Source of the DNA: Muraenolepis orangiensis
Lineage: Eukaryota > Chordata > Actinopteri > Gadiformes > Muraenolepididae
Assembly: GCA_027704905.1 (NCBI GenBank)
Contig: CM051016.1
Location: forward strand, 16,448,038 to 16,512,037
Direction: 5' to 3'
Length of the DNA stretch: 64,000 nt
The translations under genes were made by a program, and so were the position numbers. This document shows positions 55,428 through 64,000 of this stretch, in pieces (the stretch's first letter is position 1; each line of letters starts with the position of its first letter). The notes under the pieces were generated by a model, which worked only from the letters and a program-made list of their open reading frames with translations, had not been told where the DNA came from and did not search any database.

Positions 55428-58400
55428 TTAAAACACATTCATTTGTTCAGTCCTCTGAGCTCTTGGTTCGGGATGAGGGGCTGAGGAACCTGGATTGAAA
55501 AACAAAGTGTTGGGTTTTAAAACATGCGAAAAGATCTGTGCAACACGTGTATTAAAGCCACAAAGCCATTCATTTAAAAATTGGGAAGACATTAGTGATC
55601 CATGATCACTAATGTCTATCCCTCTGCATATGATATGCAGAGGACCGAGTCAGTGACTGCATAACGTGTGAATCTAACTGCACTGATGGCAACAATGACT
55701 TTCCTATTAGGACAATGTTTGATCCACCAAACGACACACTCCACACTTCACCAAAAACCTCTTTCTATGGCGCAGGTGTCAGTCAAAACCGATGCAAGAA
55801 CCGCTTGATCAGCCATCGTAAAAGACAACGCAACCACACCAGTGAACCTCAAGCTGTCACATACCTTCAGTTCCCCAGGAGAAAGGGTGAAAGAATGACT
55901 GATTAAAGACACATGAAGGCCTTGCTGTGAAACAGTACACCGGTACGACAAAAACGCTCAACCTCCTTCAGTGTGCTTCAAATCAACTACCATTGGAAGC
56001 CTTCCCCAAGAGAGGGGCACTCTGTGACTGGTTGGGTGGGGTGAGCAGGTTACACCCACACTCACCTGGGCCGTATAGGTAGAGGGGCGACAGGCAGCTG
56101 AGGTACAGCCAAGTCCTATTCTCCTGCAGCCAGCGCTGCCGATAACCAATCATATCGCGGGAACAGGCTGGCTGTGCCAGCCTTTTAATTTCCTCTGTTG
56201 GAGGCGGGGCTAAGTGTACCTTGTTTACTGGGTTGGGAGACGATAGAGCACAGAGTGACATGGTGTGGGAGCCCGGAGAACAATCAAAAGTGAAAAATGG
56301 CCCTACTATGATTGTATAGCCTTAGTATTAACTATTTTTTGGAACCAAACAATACATCAAATAATGTTTGACACTGACAATAAAATGCCAAATGTGTTTT
56401 ACAGGGTCCATCTCTAAACAGTTATTCAGCACCCATCGATGCAGTGTTTCTTACCAGGCTTGGAGCCCACCAGCCGGCGCTGGACCTTCTCCAGATGGTG
56501 GATGTACTCCGTCAGGGAGCGCTCCGGGTCCTGGGACGTCCCAGAATGCACAGAAGCCGCAGTGGAGCCAGTGGAGTAGGCCCTAGTGAACAAATGGACC
56601 CGTCAGAGCACTGAAACATAATGAAGTGCTGTACAACCATTTAGTTTTTTTCTCCCCCTTTCAATGAAAATGTGTTTTTGTTTTATTTGGTATGCCAACA
56701 AGAAAAAAGTAATTAGGAGGAAATATAGGGAGTATATTTAAACACTGTTCAGAGACACACGGTACAAAATACATAACAAGTAATAACCATTAGACTAGTA
56801 CCGATGGTAAATGGACTGCATTTATACAGTGCTTTTCTAACAGTGTGGCCACTCAAAGCACCTCAAGCCTCACACTCATTCATCCACCGACAGCGGAGTC
56901 AGCCATGCAAGGCGACAGCCAGCACACACCTGAGCAGTTTTGGTGTTGGGTGTCTTGCTCAGGGACACCTCGACACTTGGATAGGAGGATCCGGGGGATC
57001 GAACCAGCAACCTTCCGGTTGTCACACAACCCGCTCTACCTCCTGAGCTACTGCCGGCCCAAAAAAAGGGTTCTACCAACCAATTGGGTATTACTAGGAA
57101 AATACTCAAACCTGTTGTGAAGTCTGAAAGGAGACTTGAGCGGTGCCACCAACACAGAGTCTCTGTAGAGAGGATTGCCATCTCGAGTTGGCGGTGAAGC
57201 CTCTGAATTGGACCTTTGCTGCTGCCTCAGAACCTCCGGTCGAGAGCCTGTTCATGTTAACAAAAGGTTGATGGTTAGAAAGCCACACAAACCACCGCCA
57301 AGGAGCCCAACGTGCCAAGCAGCCCCAGCATCATCTGACCTGAAGCATGTACGTTCACACCTCCAGATATTGACATGCGCCTGATGGCTCGCTGCCATTT
57401 CTTGGTTAGGAATTTCATCCTGGAAAATGAAATGAAGTGGAGAAAATAACGTATTAATGTACACAAAATTGTAGTTTCAACAATGTAGCATATACTCTAA
57501 ATTTCTACCTCACCAGTCCAAAATCTTTAATATGTTTGCACATCTCTACGCGAGTTTACCTTGAGACCGCGATGACGGCACACACGACGGCCCGGAACCG
57601 CGTGAGGGGCCTGCGCTGTGATTGGACGGTGGGCGAGGGGCGGGCCCCCATGTGGGCGATGAGACACAGCGTGGCCTGCTCACACTCCTGGAAGCCGCCC
57701 AGCAGCAGCACCAGGTAGCGCTTCTGGTACACCAGAGACTTCCGGAAGCTCTCGGCGCGCAGGTACCGCTCGTAGAGACGCTGGACCTGACAGAGGGAGG
57801 GGAGTGGCATCGTCACCAGCTCACAATCTCATTTAATAAGTTTTGATGGGCATGACTTCAGGAGGACCCTCTTGGATAAGAAATGGTGAAGATTGGTGGA
57901 ACATGCATTTGAGTCAGGTAGAGGGGGTGAGTCAAGTGACTTTAATATTCAGCATAAATTCTAAGCCCCTACCTGCACATCAGGCACCGAGGCTCTCCGG
58001 CATACCGAGAACTGACTCCATATTTGATATAAATCATAATAACCTTTCACTTTGTCTTAAGCACAAGCGTTTCTGATGAATTTCTTCCACTTCACTCATA
58101 CTACAGACAAAGGGGAAGGGCCCTCAGTTATTTATTTTTTTATCCGTCGCCATGATCACTTCTCCAGCTTCCCCGTCTCACCTTGCCGTGGCTGGCCGCG
58201 TCCCCGGCGATAGGTCTGTTCTCCGTTTCCGCGGTGACCTTGGCGAGGTTGTTCTCGGCGCGGCGCAGCCGTCGCTCCAGGCCGGCGAGCGTCTGCTTGA
58301 GGACGACCCTCTCCTGGCTCAGGGACGCCACGCGCTCCGTCAACTCAGAGTTCTCCCGCAGCAACGTCTCCACCGGCCCAGAGAACAACCCAGGCTGTGA

Positions 58401-61400
58401 AAAAAATTATCAAAATCAAACTCACTTAAATTTAATTAAATGAGATCTAAATCCAACATTCTGACTTTATTGGTGGACGTCTAATCCTTATTTCTGGTTG
58501 TTTTGGCGATCTCTCCCATGGTAGAACACTTTTTCCATCACTTCCTGTACCTGAGGGTCGTGTGATGTGAAGTCTGTCTGGGCACTGCGGTTCGCAGTCG
58601 TGCTGGACCTGGTGTGGTGGGAAGGTTGTGCGGTGCCCGAGCCAGCCAGCCTCTGAGCGGCCATCTGCCTCTTCTCTCTCTCCAGCTCAGACAGAGTCCG
58701 CTGCAGCTCCTGCACACGCTGCTGGTCCTGCTTCCTCAGTAACTCCAGCTCACACTGAAGAGAGAGAGAGAGAGAGAGAGAGAGAAATGTTATGTCGCTT
58801 GCAATTTATTTTACAGCTATACTATAAATATTAAAGCTCTTGATGTTAGTTGGATTAGCAGTCGTTACAAAATCTAGCCTTCAGTGACATCACAAGTGGA
58901 GTGTCCACCCCGGATGTATGCTGGATAGACCATTCTACAAGCTGGTACAGTCCACAGTCCATTTCTTGTACTGGAAACACCTGGTGGAGTCATCTCACCA
59001 ATTTGCTGTTTGTTCTGTCCTGACGCCTGTCTCTCTCGCTCTGCTCCTGGTGGTCCTTCCTCCGCTCCTTCTCCCTCTGCTCCTCCCTCGCTCGCTCCTC
59101 GTCCTTTGCCACCAGGAACTGTTCCTTCAGCCCGGCCAGCTTCTCCCCTTGGCGCGCACAGCGCTCCCTCTCGGCCGCCAGGGCACGGCTCTCCTCCAGT
59201 TTCTGCTCCTTCAGCGTTTCAATGGTACCTCGAAGACGCGCAGCGGCCTCCTTCTCCCTCTGAACCTCGTCGTGCCTCCTTTGCTCCTCCTCCACCTCGC
59301 CTCTCCGCTTGACCTGCAGAAGCTCCGCCCTGAGCCGGTCGGTCACAGACACCAACATCTCAGCCTGCCGGCGCTCCTGCTCCAGCTGGGCACGCATGTC
59401 CGAGATCAACTTCCTGTCCCGCTCCACGTCGGCTTCCTGCCGGCGGCCGAACTCGTCCAGTTTCCTGGCGCAGCGCTCTCTCTCCACCTCCAGCTTCCTG
59501 TGGGCGTCGTCAGAGCGAGACTCTGCCTCCACCAGCAGGCGCTCCAGTTGGCTCCTGTCCTGCAGGTGGAGGACCTGTTGCTGGGCAGACCGCTGCTGCT
59601 CCTCCTGGAGGTCCTTGTGGGCGTCGCCCAGCCTCTTTTCCAGCAGCCCGCTGCGGGACTGCTCTATCTGCAGCTCCCGCCTCAGGTTGCTGCACGCCAC
59701 CTTCTCCTGTTCCAACTGACCTCCGAGGGCCACCACCTCTGACCCCTGCTGCTCAAGAGATCCCTGCATGACCTGTAACCCCACACAGGACAGGTGGTGG
59801 TTAATATATATTGCATGTGCGTCTCTGTACAAGTGTGTATTCTGCAGTAATGTGTACGCCGTACCTCCCTGCGGTCTTCCTCCTCCCGCTCCCTGCGGAG
59901 TGTGAGTGCCCTCTCCTGCTCTAGTGAGGTCTGCAGCTCCTGGACACGGCTCTGCTCCGTCCGCAGGGCCTCCTCTGCCTCTTGCACGGCCAGCCTGGAA
60001 AGAGAACAAGACCAGACATCAGAGGTATATATTGTCAAATAGGACAGGGCAGAGAGACGTAGACATAAAAGAAAGGACCAGGGTAGAATGCCAGACAAAT
60101 GTCTCAAACTAAAATAGAAAAAAAACTATTAATTTACATTTATATAATTGATTTGATAACCACTTGATAACCAAGTGGTGCGGGTGTGTGTGAACTGCCT
60201 GGGTACCCGAGTGACTGGACGGCATTCCTATGCTCTTGCTGGGTGGTTTGGGAAGCCCTCAGCTGGCTCTGGGTCTCCTCCGACTCCACCCTCAGCCGTT
60301 TCTGGGTCTCCTCCAACTCTACCCTCAGCTGGCTCTGGGTCTCCTCCAATTCCACCCTCAGCTGTGCTTCCAGTCGTCCATCACTCTCTGTCATCTCCTC
60401 TCGCTGGCGACCACCTCCGACGTCAGACTGAAAAAAAGACAGTGAGATAAGCAAGCCGTTAAGACTACAGTCCAATAAATTCATGCTATAATTTGTCCCT
60501 CAATTATGTTATTACATTGTTCTGCTGGGGGAAAAAACCCAAAGAACGATTGTATTGAGAAAAATGTATCCCTGACGATTGAGCGGTGGATTAATTAAAA
60601 TCTTTAATTAAAAAATAACTTTAAACAAAGAGTGGTAAAGGCTAAAGCCGTTCACCTGCGTGTCTCTCTGTGCCATTCGACAGAGCAGCTCTCTGAGAGC
60701 CACCACGGTCTCCTGCAGCGCCCTCTTCTCCTGCTGCCAGCCCATAGGCGGGACAGACGGAAACCCGTCAGGCTGGTCCAATGGGCTGGTCCGGTGGTCA
60801 TGTGACTGACACGGAGTCTGATCCACTGACGGGACTTTGTAGTCCGGGAGGTGGTGCTGGGACGACAAAGTGGCGCGCCGCTGGGACAAGGTAAGAATTC
60901 GGCAGCTCTCCTGATGAACCCTCTTCAGGAGTACCTTCGGGATAGTCAAAATAATAATAATACAAGAGGAATATTAGTAGTTACAGAATTGCTGGTTACA
61001 TTTTTTAGTAAGTAACGTGTCAACCTCCACTCATTTGTTAAACAATTATAATCACAATCATCATAAGGAATTTGACACCATATCCACATGCCTGTGAATT
61101 CAAAATCCCATTCTCAACTCAGGTGTAATGCTAGGGTGTGGGAAATCAAATCTGAAAACGTTTTGACTGCGATTTGAGTCAAATCTGAAAACTTTTGACT
61201 GCGATTTGAGTCAAACGGCTGCCGCCCAACATGCCCGACCCCTACCCGCACATTAACGACCTGCACCGGTATTTACTTGAACGACTTTTCTGCCGTATAC
61301 TTTATACCGCAGAATAGTATACAATGCGTTGAGTTGCAACTTCTGTAGAAACAAATTCTGTAGTTGGTAAGTCATGTCCCGAGTCAAAGATTATTATTAT

Positions 61401-64000
61401 TTTTTTATGAGGCTGCGCAAGAAGCCCACCTGCAGCTCGGGAGAGAGCAGGTCGTCGCTGTAGCTCATGCTGCCGGCAGCACTGTCCGTGTTGGTGGCTG
61501 GGTTCATGCCCCGGCAGCGCAGGTACTCCACGAACTGAGCGTCCAGACGCTCCGTCTGCTCCAACTCGGCCCGCAGACGCACGCCCAGCTCCGAACTGAC
61601 GTCTGGAGAGAGAGAGAGAGGCAAGGAAAGGGCGACAACGAGAGAAAATGGAGGAGCGGGAGAAGGATAATGAGAGACATGGATGAGATGCATTTCATGT
61701 ATCTCATCAAGTTTTTCCAACACAACATGATTTGAATGATTGCATTTGATCTAATGCACCAAACTCGTCACACAAACAAAGCAACACATTGATACTCACT
61801 GCTGCCATATCCATCGCTGGCCCATTCTGGAGCTGACAGGGAGGAGGTGGAGCCCACTGGAGAGGGTGGGGCAGTCATGTCAAGGGTATCCATCTAAAAA
61901 GTAATAAAAATACATGTAAACATAATACATTCGCACCAGTCCAAAAGCACCATTTTGCCCATTAAGAATGTATCAACGTCCTATACCACATACTTTGTCA
62001 ACATCCAACGAGCAGGCCATTGAGAAGTTGTCCGAGGCCGAGACGGAGCCCGGGGAGCGGGTACTGCGGGTCACCGACTCCGGTGTGATGGTCCTGGAGC
62101 GTGGCTGCTCCATCACGCCGGCCCTGGGCGAGGCCTTGCCCCGGGGCAGGTCCAGCCCCGCCGTGCAGTTGAGAGCGCTCAGCTCGGACAGATGGGAGCC
62201 CTGGAGGACAGAAGTGTGGAAGGGTTCCCGGCTGCGGTCTTTGGAACATTCCAGTTTCCTCAGCACCTCGGGGGAGCTCAGGGAGGCCTCGTCGTGGGAC
62301 AAAGACAAGTGGTCTTCAAAGCCTCCGTGGGAAAGATCTGGAAGACAACATGTTCATATTTATAGTGAATGACTGAGCACTCAATAAGGCTCAGTATACA
62401 TGAGTAGGCAGGATAGTGTCATCCTTAAGTTGTTCGACTCCCAGTCGCTAATGTACGGGATTCAACACCCCCTCCCCGTAGGCATCTGTCAAACCCCAAC
62501 CAGCTCCATAATGACCTCTTCTCAAAAAAATCGAATCACCCAAATGACGAATGAATGAACGGTAAATAGCACATGGAGGTGCGGTGACCTTTCTGTGGGA
62601 AGTCCTGGCTGTGAGGGTCCAAGTCCTGCTGCTGGTGGTGTTGTCGCAGGTGATGCAGCTCCCTCTGCTGATAGGCCAGCTCCTCCTCCTGCACGGCCAG
62701 GTCCTCCTGCAGGCCGCGGAGCTCCGCCTTCAGGCGGTGGTTGTAGGTCTCGAGGTCGGCGAGAGCCCGGTCTTTAGTCTGAAACAAAAACAGGAGGAAG
62801 TGAAGGAACAGAGTTGGGCCCAACTGGCAAAAATAATCCTTTTTCCTATTAGTCAACAGTTTTTCCCTCTAGTTGTCGACAAGTACACACATGAATATGA
62901 CCTTGGTGTTAGTAGTTCATGTGTGTCAGACAAACTATAATAAAGTTTTCAACTCACTTTTTGTCACTTCTACAAAATACTGATAAACAGCAGTGTGCAT
63001 AAGGTCTTACCTGTCCTTCCTCCTGGAGTTTTGCAGCCCTCTCTGTGCTGGTGCTGAGCCCCTTCTTCACAGCAGCAAGCTCTGCCCTCAGGGCCTGCTG
63101 CTCAGCTGAGAGACTGGCTAGCTCTGCCTCTTTCTGCCTCAAGGCAAGGTCTGCTTTGGCCAGGGTCACCTCGGCGTGAGTCTGCAACAGAGGGCGGGGT
63201 TGTGTTCAAATATAGTCAATGGACCAAACATTTAACTATATTCATTCATAAAAAAGAAGAATTTCCACAAAGCTGTATACTGTTGTTTTTTTTAAACGAT
63301 ATACTACACAACACACTTGCCTTTGTATACCCATTACTGAACTGTGCAAACTACTGGAAGGTTCATTTGTTAATATACTACTAATAAGTACCAAATGCTT
63401 AAGCCCTGCTAATGTCCATAAATCCTTTACATCCAACAGTAAAACACTATACTACGATATATATTAAGAGTTTTACACTGCTAACATTAGCTTTGTGCGA
63501 GTAGCCGCCGACAGAACACAGCGAAAATGAGAGCTGGCACAAAACCAGTGAGTCATACACTAACATCGCTTCATTTTTTTTGTTGCATGACCACAACCTT
63601 CCCTCTTACGGCATCGAATCACACGGCCAATGAACAGAGATGACATAAATGCTCGGTAAGGCGTGAAGACTCACCGTGAACGTTGCTACTGTTTACTTCC
63701 TTGGTAAAAATGTCACTTCCTCTCCCGGGTGAGAGAGGAACAGCCCACAACATTGAAACCTCTCTACTAACTACAACCAGATGTGGTCTGGCTCACACCT
63801 TACACAGCTGTATTTCTCACAAGGGTAAGCACAGCGCCAGAGAGGGTAGAACAGCGCTAGCAGGGGCTTGAGGCAGTTGTTGTTCATCAGCAGTTGCATA
63901 TTCACATCGATACATGCACACAAACTACATAAATGTGTTGCACTCACCAGCATTTCCGTTTGATCCTCCGGAACATCCTCCTTGTCCCTCAGCTGAAGCT
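55428..64000 (-). CDS. pcnt: Pericentrin, C-terminal part with PACT domain (17 coding exons, partial)
   Basis: Exons in order from the right edge: 63948-64000 (continues outside), 63011-63181, 62589-62778, 61994-62337, 61800-61893, 61430-61602, 60656-60934, 60207-60427, 59865-59994, 58999-59772, 58551-58754, 58182-58394, 57560-57786, 57340-57419, 57112-57247, 56455-56582, 55428-55489; about 1158 residues, all phases consistent. Pericentrin scaffolds centrosome and basal-body material. Most exons are Glu/Gln/Arg/Leu-rich coiled coil (58999-59772 alone codes 258 residues). The PACT domain, which binds calmodulin and targets centrosomes, spans 57340-57786: RYLRAESFRKSLVYQKRY, LLLGGFQECEQATLCLIAHM, RPLTRFRAVV, MKFLTKKWQRAIRR. 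SQDPERSLTEYIHHLEKVQ in 56455-56582 matches the tail of pericentrin rather than AKAP9. Phase puts the stop at 55428 after EQMNVF; the last exon is the least certain. Confidence 0.92.
55587..55643. repeat. Two adjacent short hairpins in the last pcnt intron
   Basis: AGACATTAGTGATC/GATCACTAATGTCT (55587-55600, 55604-55617, loop CAT), then CCTCTGCATA/TATGCAGAGG (55621-55630, 55634-55643, loop TGA). Both are perfect. Confidence 0.9.
56805..57062 (-). repeat. tRNA-derived SINE in a pcnt intron
   Basis: Minus strand: AGCTCAGGAGGTAGAGCGG, GGTTGCTGGTTCGATCCCC, then TGAGCAAGACACCCAACA and a tail TGTATAAATGCAGTCCAT. It ends 50 bp from exon 57112-57247. Confidence 0.85.
60240..60365 (-). repeat. 33-bp tandem repeats inside a pcnt coiled-coil exon
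   Basis: Within exon 60207-60427 the minus strand codes three units of LRVELEETQSQ type, differing by few substitutions. Eleven-residue units keep the coiled-coil register and look like a local expansion. Confidence 0.8.
62405..62520 (+). repeat. Eroded SINE relic in a pcnt intron
   Basis: AGGATAGTGTCATCC and GACTCCCAGTCG followed by GGGATTCAACACCCCC parallel the SINE at 32805-32985 with many changes. Confidence 0.4.

Noticed and set aside
56805..57120. Forward frames spanning 56804-57120
   Set aside because: They are reverse readings of a SINE and end in intron sequence.
58918..59742. Leucine-rich 274-codon forward frame
   Set aside because: It lies exactly antisense to the 258-codon pericentrin coiled-coil exon, whose splice phases fit on both sides.

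Overview
The window reads as a teleost fish nuclear genome segment. Two intron-rich vertebrate genes with consistent splice phases fill the right end, and the left two thirds is a dense graveyard of fish-type mobile DNA: Rex3/RTE and L2 retrotransposons, tRNA-derived SINEs, Ty3/gypsy, Ty1/copia and DIRS pieces, PIF/Harbinger, three hAT families and pogo. No bacterial gene organisation is present.

Region by region. 1-963 is a deletion derivative of the hAT element that is complete at 28028-31444. 1100-7574 holds three directly repeated units (A, B, C) of a gene-like family whose main exon is an array of 18-residue (54 bp) repeats; an inverted fourth unit (D, 34990-37445) carries a decayed THAP zinc-finger segment missing from A-C. 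A non-LTR retrotransposon (7573-10475) interrupts unit C. 11203-12350 carries two spectrin-repeat exons resembling nesprin, and 12690-13905 a collapsed DIRS-like element. From 13910 to about 27670 lies a PIF/Harbinger element (transposase forward, Myb/MADF gene reverse) split by five nested insertions: a solo LTR (TSD CATG), an RTE LINE (TSD TAAGTTCTA), a near full-length Rex3, a short LTR element with a tandem-repeat ORF (TSD ACATC), and a pogo-like element (TA). 27676-32770 and 39076-40770 are paralogous blocks, each with a perfect RFX-type X-box and an array of 7-residue repeats; block 1 contains the hAT element and block 2 keeps the empty site. 37535-39064 is a second hAT element with a perfect 8-bp TSD. 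40915-44640 holds a frameshifted orphan exon, a U2 snRNA locus, a copia 3' end and an L2 3' end.

Host genes, both on the minus strand: a senp2-like SUMO protease (17 coding exons, 45735-51964, 647 codons plus stop, complete catalytic His-Asp-Cys) and the 3' part of pericentrin (pcnt; 17 coding exons from 55428 past the right edge, with the PACT domain). Between them sit a hAT-like non-autonomous element with a perfect TSD (52466-53447) and a truncated L2 (53456-54785).

The best candidates for something undescribed are the THAP/54-bp-repeat family amplified in tandem and inverted orientation, the paralogous X-box blocks with heptapeptide-repeat reading frames, and the non-autonomous LTR element encoding an acidic octapeptide-repeat protein. 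All positions were read by eye; family names rest on recognised motifs, not on database searches.
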